Source: Roseovarius litoreus (GTDB lineage Bacteria > Pseudomonadota > Alphaproteobacteria > Rhodobacterales > Rhodobacteraceae). From it: a stretch of DNA of 64,000 bases. The stretch covers positions 434,001 through 498,000 of the forward strand of contig NZ_FRCB01000001.1 in NCBI RefSeq assembly GCF_900142765.1, given 5' to 3'. Position numbers and translations under genes: made by a program. Below, one piece after another: positions 8,628 through 18,513 of the stretch (the stretch's first letter is position 1; each line of letters starts with the position of its first letter). A model generated the notes under the pieces. The model had not been told where the DNA came from. It saw only the letters and a list, made by a program, of their open reading frames with translations, and searched no databases.

Positions 8628-9983
8628 TCAGCCCCCGCGCAAACGCTTCAGAACGTCCTGCGAAGGGAAGCCATCAGGCGCCATTCCGACCGACTGCTGA
8701 TAGGCGCGAATGGCGTTCGTGGTGTTCGGTCCGATGATGCCGTCGATCTTCTCGAGCGCGAATCCCTTGGCCTTGAGACGGCGCTGCATCTCCTTGCGCT
8801 CGTCGAAGCTCAGCGGCGCATAGCCACGCGGCCAGCTCGCCTGAATTTCCGGGCCGCCCTTGATCCGGTCCGACAGATGCCCGACCCCGATCACATAGGC
8901 ATCGGCGTTGTTGTAGCGCTCGATCACGCGGAAATTGTCGAAGATCATGAAGGCAGCCCCCTGCGTGCCCGCGGGCAGCAGGATCGCCGCGCGCCCGTAA
9001 TCCGGCACCGGCCTGCCATCGATCCCGACCACGCCCTGTGCCGCCCATTGCGAGGGCATCTTGCGGTTGTCACGTTTTGCCGTCGCCGCATTGAACCCGC
9101 GCGGCAGGCGCACCTCGACGCCCCAGGGCTGCCCCTTGGTCCAGCCGAACCGCTTCAGATAGGCGGCGGTCGACGCCAAGGCATCGGTGGGATCGTCCGA
9201 CCAGATGTCTCGCTTGCCATCGCCGGTGAAATCCACCGCATAGGCCAGATAGGATGTCGGAATGAACTGGGTATGCCCCATCGCACCGGCCCATGATCCT
9301 TTCATGTCGCGCGGATCGACATCGCCCGCCTGGATGATCTGCAAGGCCGCGATCAACTGTTTCTCAAAGAACGCACCACGCCGCCCGTCATAGGCCAATG
9401 TCGCCACCGATTCGATAAGCGGAAGCGTCCCGCGCCGCTCGCCATAGGCGGTCTCAAGCCCCCAGACCGCGGTCACAACCTCTTTTTCGACGCCGTAAGT
9501 CCGTTCGATCGCCGCCAGGGCCCGGGCATGTCGGCGCAAGGCCGCCTGTCCGTTGCGGACCCGATCAGGACTCGCCGCACTGTCGAGGTAATCCCAGATC
9601 TGGCGCTTGAATTCGGCCTGATTGCGGTCCTTGTGGACGACCTCGCTGTTGTAGCTCACACCGCGAAAGGCGGCATCGAACACACGTGGGCTGATCCCCT
9701 GTGCCAATGCCCGTCCCCGGAAACTGGCGACCCACCGGTCGAAAGACGCATTTGCGGTCGAGACACGGACCATCTGCGCATCGCTCTGCAGATCGGCAGG
9801 TCGCAGCACCGGGCGCAAGCTGCGCACCGGAACCGGCTGCGCCGCACGCACCGGCACAACGGTTTCGATCATCGCCGCCGCCGGTCGTGGCTGCGGCCTC
9901 AGCGATGTCTCGGGTGCTGCTGCAGGGCTTTGGGTTGCTGAAAGAAGCCCCACAATCGGGAGCGTCAGGAGACGGATACGCAT
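8628..9983 (-). CDS. lytic murein transglycosylase (MltB-like) with peptidoglycan-binding domain
   Basis: Cleaves the MurNAc-GlcNAc bond of peptidoglycan in the periplasm. 451 aa: signal peptide about 1-22, a proline/alanine-rich linker to about residue 75, an SLT_2/MltB catalytic domain (about 78-370) with the catalytic Glu177 in WGLETAYG and the downstream GAMGHTQFIPTSY motif, then a C-terminal PG_binding_1 domain (about 390-450, KGFALEKIDGIIGPNTTNAI). No lipobox Cys, so probably soluble rather than a lipoprotein. Monocistronic or loosely linked with the EamA gene downstream. Confidence 0.93.
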   Translation of the reverse strand: MRIRLLTLPIVGLLSATQSPAAAPETSLRPQPRPAAAMIETVVPVRAAQPVPVRSLRPVLRPADLQSDAQMVRVSTANASFDRWVASFRGRALAQGISPRVFDAAFRGVSYNSEVVHKDRNQAEFKRQIWDYLDSAASPDRVRNGQAALRRHARALAAIERTYGVEKEVVTAVWGLETAYGERRGTLPLIESVATLAYDGRRGAFFEKQLIAALQIIQAGDVDPRDMKGSWAGAMGHTQFIPTSYLAYAVDFTGDGKRDIWSDDPTDALASTAAYLKRFGWTKGQPWGVEVRLPRGFNAATAKRDNRKMPSQWAAQGVVGIDGRPVPDYGRAAILLPAGTQGAAFMIFDNFRVIERYNNADAYVIGVGHLSDRIKGGPEIQASWPRGYAPLSFDERKEMQRRLKAKGFALEKIDGIIGPNTTNAIRAYQQSVGMAPDGFPSQDVLKRLRGG

Positions 9984-10090
9984 TGCTCGGGCCTTTGTTT
10001 GTTTTGCGACGATCCTAGCCTGAATTTGCCCGAATCGGAAGCGGTGCGCGCAAGGGCTGCGGGGAATCGCCGATAACGCCCGCGCGGCAC

Positions 10091-12346
10091 TCAGCGGCGG
10101 CTGCGTTCAACCTTGCGTTTCACCTTGTCGGCCTTGCGCTTGGCTTTCACATGCTTGCGTCGGGGCGGCTTGCCGCGCGCACCCGAAGGCCCCCGGGGCA
10201 CGGTTTCCCCCTCGATGCTGACCAGCTCCATGGCCAGCCCGCCTGTCACCGGGGCTGCCTCCGACAGCTTGACCGTGACCCGCTGGCCAAGCCCGATGGT
10301 CAGCCCGGTATCCGACCCCATCAGCGTCCCGGCATCGCGGTCGAAATGAAAGAATTCCCGCCCGAGGCTGCGCACCGGGATCAGCCCATCGGCCCCGGTC
10401 TCGTCCAGCCGCACGAAGGCGCCGAACTTGGCGATGCCACTGATCCGCCCGGTGAATTCCTCGCCCACGCGCTCCGACAGGAACGCCGCCAGGTAACGGT
10501 CATTGGTGTCGCGTTCGGCCACCATGGAGCGTCGCTCGGTTTCGGAAATATGCTGCGCGGTGCCATCCAGCTGCTCGATATCCGCAGGCCGCAGCCCGTC
10601 ATCGCCCCAGCCATGCGCCGAAATCAGCGCGCGGTGCACCACCAGATCGGCATAACGCCGGATCGGTGAGGTGAAATGCGCATAGGCCTGCAGCGCCAGC
10701 CCGAAATGCCCGAAATTCGACGGCGCGTAATAGGCCTGCGTCATCGCGCGCAGGGTCGACATGTTGATGACCTCGGCGTGATCGGTATTGCCCGCCGCGT
10801 GCAACAGCGCATTGAGATGCGCGGTCTTGAGCACCTGCCCCTTGGCCAGTGTCAGGCCCGCTGCCTCGGCCACGTCGCGCAGCGTCTCCAGCTTTTCGGA
10901 TGACGGTTCCTCATGCACCCGGAACAGCAGCGGCGACTTGCGCGCGATCAGCGTCTCGGCGGCGGCCACATTGGCCAGCACCATGAATTCCTCGATCAGC
11001 TTGTGGGCATCCAGCCGGTCGGCGAAATTGACCGACAGAACCTTGCCCTCCTCACTCAGAACCACCTTGCGCTCGGGCAGGTCCAGATCGAGCGGCTGGC
11101 GCCTTTGCCGCGCCTCGACCAGCGCGTGATAGGCCGCGTAAAGCGGCTCGATCACATCTTCCATCAACGGCCCGCAAGCCTCGTCCGGCGCGCCGTCCAT
11201 CGCCTGCTGAACCTGCTGATACGTCAACGTCGCAGCCGAGCGCATCAGCCCGCGCACAAACCGGTGCCCCACCTTGGTGCCATGCGCGTCGATCTGCATG
11301 CGCACGGCGATACAGGCGCGCGGCACCCCTTCGTGCAGGCTGCACAGATCACCGGACAGACGGTCCGGCAGCATCGGCACCACCCGGTCGGGGAAATAGC
11401 TGGAATTGCCGCGCTTGCGCGCCTCCCGGTCCAGCGCGCTGGCCGGCGTCACGTAATGCGCCACATCGGCGATCGCCACCCAGATGACATGCCCGCCTTC
11501 GTTCTTGGGGTCGTCATCCTCGTGGGCCCAGACCGCGTCGTCATGGTCGCGCGCATCCGCCGGGTCGATGGTGACCAGCGGCATGTCGCGCAGATCGTCG
11601 CGCCCGCTCAGCCCTGCGGGTTTCATCTGATCGGCCTCGGCGATCACATCATCGGGGAATTCATCGGGAATACCGTGCTGATGGATCGCGATCAGCGACA
11701 CCGCCTTGGGTGCCGACGGATCGCCCAGACGGGTGATGACCCGCGCGCGCGGCAGCCCTAACCGCCCTTTCGGCCCGGACTGTTCTGCCTCGACCAACTC
11801 GCCATCCTTGGCGCCGCCGGTGGCATCGCCCGGCACCATCCATTCCTTGCCGTCGCCCTTGTCGATAGGCACGATCCGGCCGCCTTCGTCGCGCTTGCGG
11901 AAGATCCCCAGAACTTTGCGCGGATTTGTCCCGATCCGGCGGATCAGCCGCGCCTCGTAATGATGCGCCTCGCCCTTGACCTCCTGCAGGCGGCCAAGGA
12001 TGCGGTCCCCTTCGCTCAGGGCCGGGTCCGAGGCACGCGGCAGCACCATCACCACAGGCTCCACGCCCTCGCCCTGCCATTCCAGCGGGCGCGCCAGCAA
12101 CTCCCCGTCCGAGGTCTGCCCAGAGATCTGCAGCACACTGACCGGAGGCAGCCTTTCGCGGTCACGATAGGTCTTCTTGCGCTTTTCCAGATGGCCCTCG
12201 GCCTCAAGCTCCTTGAGGATACGCTTCAGGTCGATCCGCGCAGCCCCCTTGATCCCAAAGGCCTTGGCGATATCGCGCTTCGAGGTGAGGTTCGGGTTAT
12301 CCGAAATCCACTGCAGAATTTCGTCTTTGCTTGGCATCTGGCTCAT
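10091..12346 (-). CDS. rnr: ribonuclease R
   Basis: 3'-5' exoribonuclease of the RNase II/RNB family that degrades structured RNA. 751 aa: N-terminal winged-helix region (1-60), cold-shock-like OB folds, the RNB catalytic domain with the metal-binding acidic cluster in TIDPADARDHDDAV (residues 259-272), the FTSPIRRYADLVVHR motif, an S1 domain near 635-715 and a very basic C-terminal tail (about the last 30 residues, rich in Lys/Arg), as expected for RNase R rather than RNase II. ATG 12337 (fourth codon) is an alternative start. Lies 59 nt downstream of the DUF2064 gene and may be co-transcribed with it. Confidence 0.96.
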   Translation of the reverse strand: MSQMPSKDEILQWISDNPNLTSKRDIAKAFGIKGAARIDLKRILKELEAEGHLEKRKKTYRDRERLPPVSVLQISGQTSDGELLARPLEWQGEGVEPVVMVLPRASDPALSEGDRILGRLQEVKGEAHHYEARLIRRIGTNPRKVLGIFRKRDEGGRIVPIDKGDGKEWMVPGDATGGAKDGELVEAEQSGPKGRLGLPRARVITRLGDPSAPKAVSLIAIHQHGIPDEFPDDVIAEADQMKPAGLSGRDDLRDMPLVTIDPADARDHDDAVWAHEDDDPKNEGGHVIWVAIADVAHYVTPASALDREARKRGNSSYFPDRVVPMLPDRLSGDLCSLHEGVPRACIAVRMQIDAHGTKVGHRFVRGLMRSAATLTYQQVQQAMDGAPDEACGPLMEDVIEPLYAAYHALVEARQRRQPLDLDLPERKVVLSEEGKVLSVNFADRLDAHKLIEEFMVLANVAAAETLIARKSPLLFRVHEEPSSEKLETLRDVAEAAGLTLAKGQVLKTAHLNALLHAAGNTDHAEVINMSTLRAMTQAYYAPSNFGHFGLALQAYAHFTSPIRRYADLVVHRALISAHGWGDDGLRPADIEQLDGTAQHISETERRSMVAERDTNDRYLAAFLSERVGEEFTGRISGIAKFGAFVRLDETGADGLIPVRSLGREFFHFDRDAGTLMGSDTGLTIGLGQRVTVKLSEAAPVTGGLAMELVSIEGETVPRGPSGARGKPPRRKHVKAKRKADKVKRKVERSRR

Positions 12347-12405
12347 GCCGTTCGCCTATCACGGATCAGGGCCATGTGCCATGCGGGAAAACGCGGCCAG
12401 AGGCG

Positions 12406-12990
12406 TTACCGCGAGCGCAACAGATCCGAGGCTGTGTCCACATCGCTCAGCGTATCGGCCAGCGCCACGCGCAAGCCCGGCAGGCTGTCGATACTGTCTT
12501 GCAAGGCATGCGAAGTGGACCAGCGCACCCCACGAAACAGGGTGGCGGGCGGCGGTGCGATCCGCGTCATCCCCACCAGCCAATAGCCGCCATCGGGCGC
12601 CGGGCCGAACACCGCGTCATGACCGCCCAGCAGATCGAAGGCCCGCGCCACATGGACCTTGTCCAGACCCGGAATATCGCCCCCCACGATGCAGACCGGA
12701 CCGGGCGGCAGACGGCGCAGCAGCCGCCCCATCCGATCCCCCAGATCGCCGCGCCCCTGCGGTACCCGCGGCAGATGACCGGGCCAGACACGGCTGAAGC
12801 GCCCCTCACGATCCGGCGACACCGCCAGGATCAGCTGCCAGCGTGGATCCTCAAGCCGCCGCAACAGCCCCGCCACCTGATGCCGGAACCACCACGCGGC
12901 AGGCACCATGCCGATATCCGCGCCAAGCCGCGTCTTGACCCGCCCCGGACGCGGCTCCTTGACCATCACGACAAGCTGTCGGCGGATCAC
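12406..12990 (-). CDS. TIGR04282/DUF2064 glycosyltransferase-like protein
   Basis: 194 aa, resembling nucleotide-sugar transferase folds of the TIGR04282 group: N-terminal VVMVKEPRPGRVKTRLG, the metal-binding-like VCIVGGDIPGL, and FGPAPDGGYWLVGM. Members occur widely as single cytosolic proteins; substrate unknown. Translation begins at GTG, overlapping the GNAT stop (GTGA), so it belongs to the dapE-GNAT-DUF2064 set. Confidence 0.85.
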   Translation of the reverse strand: MIRRQLVVMVKEPRPGRVKTRLGADIGMVPAAWWFRHQVAGLLRRLEDPRWQLILAVSPDREGRFSRVWPGHLPRVPQGRGDLGDRMGRLLRRLPPGPVCIVGGDIPGLDKVHVARAFDLLGGHDAVFGPAPDGGYWLVGMTRIAPPPATLFRGVRWSTSHALQDSIDSLPGLRVALADTLSDVDTASDLLRSR

Positions 12991-13409
12991 GGCGCGCGTT
13001 CCATGTCACGATGCGGGATACCGGCATCCATGTATTCGGGGCCAAAGGCGACAAATCCCAGCTTTTCATAGAACCCAAGCGCATGGGTCTGCGATCCGAG
13101 CACCGCGCGGCTGACCCCGGCCTGCGCGCGCAGATGCGCAAGGCAGGCGCGGATCAGCGCCGCGCCGATCCCGGCACCGCGCGCCTCCCGCAGTACGCAG
13201 ACCCTGCCGATCTTGCCGGTCTCGCCCTTGATGAGGATGCGCGCGCAGCCCACCGGGCGCCCCTCCAGCCGCGCCAGAAGATGATGCGCCTCGCCATCGC
13301 GCCCGTCGCGTTCCTCGGCCTCGGGCACATTCTGTTCCTCGATGAAGACCGTGGCGCGCAACGCCAGACAGGTCTCGAGATCGGAAGTCGGCCCGACCTC
13401 GAGCTTCAT
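12987..13409 (-). CDS. GNAT-family N-acetyltransferase (ElaA-like)
   Basis: 140-aa single-domain acetyltransferase. The acetyl-CoA loop is visible as [15 protein letters not shown] (motif A, R/Q-x-x-G-x-G/A), followed by [20 protein letters not shown] (motif B), which together with the N-terminal [20 protein letters not shown] resembles the ElaA/YjdJ branch. The target amine is unknown. The start overlaps the dapE stop by 4 nt (ATGA) and its stop overlaps the next gene, so the three genes are translationally coupled. Confidence 0.88.
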   Translation of the reverse strand: MKLEVGPTSDLETCLALRATVFIEEQNVPEAEERDGRDGEAHHLLARLEGRPVGCARILIKGETGKIGRVCVLREARGAGIGAALIRACLAHLRAQAGVSRAVLGSQTHALGFYEKLGFVAFGPEYMDAGIPHRDMERAP

Positions 13410-14560
13410 GCGAAATAGTCCCTCAGGATGCGGCCATAGATATCCTTGAGCTGCGGGATCAACGCCAGTTCCACCCGCTCATCCACCTGATGCATGGTGC
13501 GTCCCACCAGACCGAATTCCACCACCGGGCAGTGGGCTTTGACGAACCGCGCATCCGACGTGCCGCCCGTGGTGGACAGAACCGGCGCGATGCCGGTCTC
13601 GGCTTCGACAGCAGCAGCCACCAGATCCGACAGCGGCCCCGGCGGTGTCAGAAAGCTTTCGCCTGATACTTTCACCGTCATCTCGCCTGCCACGCCAAAG
13701 GCTTGGGCCACGTCGTCCAGTTCGGATTGCAGCCACCCGATCAGAGAGGCGCTGTCATGGGCATCGTTGAAGCGGATATTGACCGTGGCCCGGCACTGCG
13801 CCGGGATCACATTGGTCGCCGGGTTGCCCGTGTCGATCGTGACCACGGCAAGGGTCGAGGGGTCGAAATGCTCGGTTCCCTCGTCAAGCACGTGGCTCGA
13901 CAGCCGGTCCATGAGCCGCGCCATTGCAGGCAGGGGATTGCGCGCGCGATGCGGATAGGCCGAATGGCCCTGCTCGCCGGTGATGGTAAACCAGGCGCTC
14001 AGCGATCCGCGCCGGCCGATCTTGATCATCTCGCCCAGCCGGTCGGGACAGGTCGGCTCTCCGACAAGGCAGACATCCATCCGTTCGCCGTGTTGCGCCA
14101 TCCAGTCAAGGATCGCGGTGGTGCCGTCCACGGCATCGCCTTCCTCGTCTCCGGTCACCGTGACGATCACCGCGCCATCATCGGGCGGCGTGTCGCGCAC
14201 GAAATCCACGGCGGCCGCCACAAAGGCCGCGACGCCGGATTTCATGTCCGTCGCACCGCGCCCCCAGAGAAAACCGTCTTTCTGCTCGGCCCCGAAGGGC
14301 GGCACGCTCCATGCCGCCTCATCGCCAAGCGGCACCACGTCGGTATGGCCGTTGAAGCCGAATGTGCGCGCAGCACCCTTGTCGCCCCACCGCGCGAAAA
14401 GGTTGGACACGCCACCGCGCTCGATCCGGGTGCAGGCAAACCCCGCCTCGGTCAGCAGGTTTTCCAACAGCTGCAGCGCGCCGCCTTCCGCGGGGGTGAT
14501 CGACGGGCAACGCACAAGATCGGCGGTCAGTTCAACAGGATCGACAGGCATAGCGGGCAT
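13406..14560 (-). CDS. dapE: succinyl-diaminopimelate desuccinylase
   Basis: Zn-dependent hydrolase converting N-succinyl-LL-diaminopimelate to LL-diaminopimelate and succinate in lysine and cell-wall synthesis. 384 aa, M20 peptidase family. Metal and catalytic motifs: [36 protein letters not shown] and the dimerisation-domain [22 protein letters not shown]; the C-terminal [10 protein letters not shown] is specific for DapE. AAGGGA lies just upstream of ATG 14560, with ATG 14551 as alternative. It heads the dapE-GNAT-DUF2064 set. dapD of the same pathway is 4 kb away. Confidence 0.96.
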   Translation of the reverse strand: MPAMPVDPVELTADLVRCPSITPAEGGALQLLENLLTEAGFACTRIERGGVSNLFARWGDKGAARTFGFNGHTDVVPLGDEAAWSVPPFGAEQKDGFLWGRGATDMKSGVAAFVAAAVDFVRDTPPDDGAVIVTVTGDEEGDAVDGTTAILDWMAQHGERMDVCLVGEPTCPDRLGEMIKIGRRGSLSAWFTITGEQGHSAYPHRARNPLPAMARLMDRLSSHVLDEGTEHFDPSTLAVVTIDTGNPATNVIPAQCRATVNIRFNDAHDSASLIGWLQSELDDVAQAFGVAGEMTVKVSGESFLTPPGPLSDLVAAAVEAETGIAPVLSTTGGTSDARFVKAHCPVVEFGLVGRTMHQVDERVELALIPQLKDIYGRILRDYFA

Positions 14561-14838
14561 GGTCCCTTACATCTCGGAAAGTGTCCCCGCATCGCTAGCG
14601 CGGTTCGCCGCGAAGCGCAAATAGAGCACACTGCGTCGAGGTTCTGTTGATTTCTGTTAACAATTCTCCTGAATTATGTTAGGAAAATGTCAATAATAAC
14701 CCGAGGCAGGGTAAAATTCAGCAGGGCCGCAAAAGGCCCGCGATCGAGCGGACAGCACTTTGTCCAGGAATTGACGGCGGCGTTTTAGCCGTCTCGCTGT
14801 GTTTTGCGCTGCCCCGAACTGGTTCGAGGCATTTTAGA

Positions 14839-16440
14839 ATGGTAGCTCCAGCGAGACTTCCCATCGACACGGATGCGTCCGCCGTCGCCATGGCACAGGA
14901 AATCTTTGGTGACGGCGCCACGGTTGTCAGCGCCTCCTATACCGGGGCGGCGCTGTCGTCGGGAATTTATACCGACGGCGACGCCATCACGCCCGGTGTC
15001 ACGCCTGCCGATACGGGGGTGATCCTTTCGACCGGCAATGTCACGTCCTTCACCAATGACGCGCCCCCGGCCTTCGCATGGTGGCTGCAAGACAATTCGA
15101 ACCAGCGAACCAACACCTCGACCAACACGACAGGCCCCGACAACGATCCGCTGTTCAACGCCGCCGCGGGGGCCAGCACCTTCGATGCGGCCTATCTGGA
15201 CGTGGATTTCATCCCGACCGGCTCCTTGATGTCGATGAAATTCGTCTTCGCCTCCGAGGAATTCCCCGAGTTCCAGACCGGCATCTATCAGGATTTCGTC
15301 GGGGTTTGGGTCAATGGTCAGCAGGTCGATCTGTCTATCGGGGATGGCGATGCCGACCCCAACAACCTGAACGGCGCCACGAACGCCAACCTCTACAACG
15401 ACAATACCGGCGACCAGTTCAACACCGAGATGGACGGCTTCACCGTCACCCTGACGTTGACCTTTCCGGTCACCGCGGGCGAGCTGAACTCGATCCGTAT
15501 CGGGATCGCGGACGTGGTGGACAGCAGCTACGATTCCGCCCTTCTGATCGCCGCGGACAGTCTCCAGACCACCCTTGTCGCGCTTGACGACACCAGCAAC
15601 CTGTTTCCCGACGGCTCGAAAACGCTTGACCTTCTGGCCAATGACGTCAACTCGACCGGCGGCATCCTGACCATCACCCATATCAACGGTCAGGCCGTCA
15701 GCGTGGGCGACGTTGTGACCCTGACCACCGGCCAGCAGGTGACGCTGAACGCCAATGGCACGGTCACCGTGACCGGCGATGGCGACATCGAGCAGTTCAA
15801 TTTCACCTACGAGGCCACCAGCAGCACAGGCCAGAGCGATATCGGCTTCGTCACTGTCGACTCGGTCCCCTGCTTCACCGCCGGCACACGGATCCTGACA
15901 CCTTCGGGCTTGGTCCAGGTCGAGTATCTCAATCCCGGTGATCTGGTCACCACCAAGGACGACGGCCCGCAACCCCTGCGCTGGATCGGTCAGCGACGTG
16001 TGGCCGCCGAGGGAAATTTCGCCCCGATCCTCATTTCCGCCGGCAGTTTCGGCGCGCATCACGACCTCCTGGTCTCTCCGCTCCACCGGGTGCTGATCCG
16101 CGACAGCCTTGCCGAACTTCTCTTCGGCGAGGGCGAGGTGCTCGTCGCCGCGCGCGATCTGGTCAACGGCCACAGCATCCGCCGCATGGAAGGCGGCTTT
16201 GTCGACTACCTGCACCTGATGTTCGACCGCCATCAGGTGATCTATTCCGAAGGTCTGGAAACCGAAAGCTTCCTGCCCGGACCACAGATCACCAACGTGT
16301 TCGAGGCCGAGGTTCTGAAAGAAATCTGCACCATATTCCCCGAGATCGACCCGGCCACAGGCGCCGGCTACAGCCCCGCCGCGCGCCGCACCCTTCGCCC
16401 CTTCGAAGCGCAGGTGCTGGTCCGCAGAAAGGCCGCCTGA
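14839..16440 (+). CDS. choice-of-anchor L domain plus Hint domain protein
   Basis: 533-aa acidic, Thr/Asn-rich protein without a Sec signal. Residues 1-245 resemble the choice-of-anchor L domain (VILSTGNVTSF, MKFVFASEEFPEF); 246-342 look like an immunoglobulin-like or VCBS linker (LLANDVNSTGGILTITHING); about 345-480 are a Hint domain starting PCFTAGTRILTP, with Cys345 as candidate nucleophile and SPLHRVLI holding the conserved His. Hint domains self-cleave at their N-terminal Cys, so it may release or couple its N-terminal part; that is inferred. Roseobacter proteins of this kind are usually thought to be type I secreted, but no exporter is nearby. GAGG lies 9 nt before the ATG. The preceding 278-nt gap is unusually AT-rich near 14640-14720. 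Confidence 0.85.
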   Translation: MVAPARLPIDTDASAVAMAQEIFGDGATVVSASYTGAALSSGIYTDGDAITPGVTPADTGVILSTGNVTSFTNDAPPAFAWWLQDNSNQRTNTSTNTTGPDNDPLFNAAAGASTFDAAYLDVDFIPTGSLMSMKFVFASEEFPEFQTGIYQDFVGVWVNGQQVDLSIGDGDADPNNLNGATNANLYNDNTGDQFNTEMDGFTVTLTLTFPVTAGELNSIRIGIADVVDSSYDSALLIAADSLQTTLVALDDTSNLFPDGSKTLDLLANDVNSTGGILTITHINGQAVSVGDVVTLTTGQQVTLNANGTVTVTGDGDIEQFNFTYEATSSTGQSDIGFVTVDSVPCFTAGTRILTPSGLVQVEYLNPGDLVTTKDDGPQPLRWIGQRRVAAEGNFAPILISAGSFGAHHDLLVSPLHRVLIRDSLAELLFGEGEVLVAARDLVNGHSIRRMEGGFVDYLHLMFDRHQVIYSEGLETESFLPGPQITNVFEAEVLKEICTIFPEIDPATGAGYSPAARRTLRPFEAQVLVRRKAA

Positions 16441-16443
16441 CAG

Positions 16444-17535
16444 ATGACATGGATCGCGATCGTAGATCACCATGACGGGCGCTTTGCTCCGCATGGCATT
16501 GACAGGCCCAAGCATGCCCCCCGGCCCTATCCTCCCGATCAACTGATCCCCCGTGGCACGCTGCTGCTGGAAACCCGCCTGTCGCCCGACGGCAGACCGC
16601 AGACGCTGCTGGCATTCCAGCGCCAGCATCCCTGGCCCGGCAGCTTTTCGCTACGCGCCCTGCCGCAGGGCGGCATCATCCTCGTGGTGACCCAAGGCGA
16701 CGACATTCACCATGCCACCCTGCCGCACCAGGCGGATGGCCGCACCGATATCGTGCGCCTGACCTATAGCTGGGACGCACCCGCGCGGTGGGGCCGACTG
16801 ACGATGGAGCGCCCCGAAAGCGATCTCATCCACTCGGTCGATATGTCGCCACCGCACCCCATGCTGATGGCCGATGTCCATGCGCTCTGTCAGCACCGCT
16901 ACAACCACGAGATGGATCCCGACGTGGATTTCTTCGCCATTTCAACCAAGGTGGAGCCCGTGGGACCAATGCCCGCCCTGACGAGCCGGGTGCCGATCGC
17001 CACCACCTTCGGCGATGTCGCCGCAGGACAGCTCAAGCGCGGCGATGTCGTCCTGACCGATACCGGCATCTCGGTGCCGGTGCTGCGCATGGTCAGCCGC
17101 ACCGTTCCCGCCCGTGGCAGTTTCCGCCCGGTGCGCCTGCGCGCCCCCTATTTCGGCCTGCGCGAGGATATCGTGGTCGCGCCCCAGCAACGGCTGGTCA
17201 TCAGCGGAAGCGAGGTGGAATACATGTTCGGCCGCGAAGCGGTGCTGGTGCCGGCCCGCCATCTGGTGAACGGGCGGTCTGCACTTTTCGCGAAAGGCCC
17301 CGAACTGGTGACCTATCGCCACCTGCTTCTGCCGGGGCACGAGGCGGTTCTGGCGGCGGGCGGCTGTGCGTTGGAAAGTCTCTATATCGGGCGGTTGCGG
17401 CGCAAGCCGGATCAACTGGTGCAATCGGTTCTGGCCGAGGCCGACCGCTCGCGCCTGCCCGAACACGCAAAACCCGTCTGGCCCGTTCTCAAACCCTTCG
17501 AGGCGATCACCCTGGCGATGCAGCGCGTCGCCTGA
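16444..17535 (+). CDS. degenerate Hint-domain protein
   Basis: 363 aa, starting 4 nt after the previous stop, so surely co-transcribed. The N-terminal 170 residues form an unrecognised domain (PRGTLLLETRLSPDGR, LTYSWDAPARWGRLTMERP). Residues about 178-310 align without gaps to the Hint domain upstream (TSRVPIATTFGDVAAGQLKRGD against TAGTRILTPSG...NPGD; LVNGRSALF against LVNGHSIRR), but the nucleophile position is Ala178 and the SPLHR histidine is Gln249. It therefore should not self-process. It might be a binding partner of, or a decayed relative of, the upstream protein. No signal peptide or membrane segment. Confidence 0.8.
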   Translation: MTWIAIVDHHDGRFAPHGIDRPKHAPRPYPPDQLIPRGTLLLETRLSPDGRPQTLLAFQRQHPWPGSFSLRALPQGGIILVVTQGDDIHHATLPHQADGRTDIVRLTYSWDAPARWGRLTMERPESDLIHSVDMSPPHPMLMADVHALCQHRYNHEMDPDVDFFAISTKVEPVGPMPALTSRVPIATTFGDVAAGQLKRGDVVLTDTGISVPVLRMVSRTVPARGSFRPVRLRAPYFGLREDIVVAPQQRLVISGSEVEYMFGREAVLVPARHLVNGRSALFAKGPELVTYRHLLLPGHEAVLAAGGCALESLYIGRLRRKPDQLVQSVLAEADRSRLPEHAKPVWPVLKPFEAITLAMQRVA

Positions 17536-17559
17536 ACGGCGCCCGCACCCGGCTTGCGA

Positions 17560-17895
17560 TCAATCGTAGAACGGCGTGACCTGGGCCACGATCACCGCGT
17601 TTTCCTCAAGCGCTCGGGCCATCAGCGCGCGTTCGTCCTCGCCGATCTCGTGCCCTTCCGCCAGCCGCTCGTCCAGCGTGCCATAGCCCGACACATCCAA
17701 GGGCGCGGTATCGGCCTGCTTGAGCACGGCAACGGTTTCGCGCACGGCCTCTTCTTCGTCCACGCCCGAGGCATAAACCATCAGCGCAGCACCGGTGGCC
17801 TTCGCAGGCAGACCGTCGCCCGCCTTGCGGCCGATCTCGACCAGCAGGGTATAGACCTGCTGGCGCTTGGGGGATTTGGTCTTGGTGCCACTCAT
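17560..17895 (-). CDS. conserved hypothetical protein
   Basis: 111-aa cytosolic protein beginning MSGTKTKSPKRQQVYTLLVE, with a helical centre (AALMVYASGVDEEEAVRETVAVLKQ) and an acidic C-terminus ending TPFYD. No catalytic motif was recognised. The frame is open to 17994, but ATG 17895 is preferred because the upstream part is arginine-rich noise and overlaps the presumed promoter of the divergent rhodanese gene. Convergent with the Hint pair with a 24-nt gap. Function unknown. Confidence 0.7.
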   Translation of the reverse strand: MSGTKTKSPKRQQVYTLLVEIGRKAGDGLPAKATGAALMVYASGVDEEEAVRETVAVLKQADTAPLDVSGYGTLDERLAEGHEIGEDERALMARALEENAVIVAQVTPFYD

Positions 17896-18060
17896 GCGCG
17901 GGTTCCTTCTGTCTGACCTGACCTGCGTCAGCCCCGGTTTGAAGTCAAGCCTGTCGCATCGGATCGCACCATGAACGTCCGCGAAATTCGGCATTTCAGC
18001 CTTGCGCGAAACGCTTTAGGCTCCGGCCACACAGGACACCGCACCACCAAGGAGACTGCG

Positions 18061-18459
18061 ATGAAACGAGCCAGCGACATGGTCGCCGAAGCCAACGCAC
18101 TGGTCGATCACGCGCCCGCACAGGACATGCTGGCGCTGCATGGCCAAGAGGGCGTCACCTTCGTCGATCTGCGCGATCCGCGCGAGTTGGAACGTGACGG
18201 GATGATCCCCGGCGCCTTCCACTGTCCGCGCGGGATGCTGGAATTCTGGATCGACCCGGAAAGCCCCTATGCCAAACCGCAGTTCCAGACCGGCGACAGG
18301 TTCGTGTTCTACTGCGCCTCCGGCTGGCGCTCGGCGCTCTCGGCGCGGGTGGCCCAAGAGATGGGGCTACCGAATGTCAGCCATATCGAAGACGGGTTCG
18401 GCGGCTGGAAGAAAGCCGGCGGACCGATCGGCGCGAAGCCCTCGAAATCCGCCGGCTGA
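18061..18459 (+). CDS. rhodanese-like domain protein
   Basis: 132-aa single-domain sulfurtransferase-like protein. Residues 30-120 have the rhodanese pattern: FVDLRDPRELERDGMIPGAFHCPRG and the active-site loop FYCASGWRSA with Cys (persulfide-forming), then the closing HIEDGFGGWKKAGGP. ATG 18061 has AAGGAGA 6 nt upstream, which decides the start over an in-frame codon at 17971. Substrate unknown. Followed by a strong bidirectional hairpin facing dapD. Confidence 0.9.
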   Translation: MKRASDMVAEANALVDHAPAQDMLALHGQEGVTFVDLRDPRELERDGMIPGAFHCPRGMLEFWIDPESPYAKPQFQTGDRFVFYCASGWRSALSARVAQEMGLPNVSHIEDGFGGWKKAGGPIGAKPSKSAG

Positions 18460-18468
18460 ATTGGGTGA

Positions 18469-18492
18469 GCAAGGCGCATCGCTGCGCCTTGC
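18469..18492. terminator. bidirectional hairpin between rhodanese gene and dapD
   Basis: Perfect 10-bp stem GCAAGGCGCA/TGCGCCTTGC with a TCGC loop, located between two convergent genes. A U-tract is lacking, as is common in GC-rich alphaproteobacteria. Confidence 0.65.
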
Positions 18493-18513
18493 CCGATGTG
18501 CCGCGACGGCGCG

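Noticed and set aside
14785..16629. 614-codon minus-strand frame opposite the first Hint protein
   Set aside because: Repetitive Gly/Val/Asp shadow composition; Hint and choice-of-anchor L motifs are on the plus strand.
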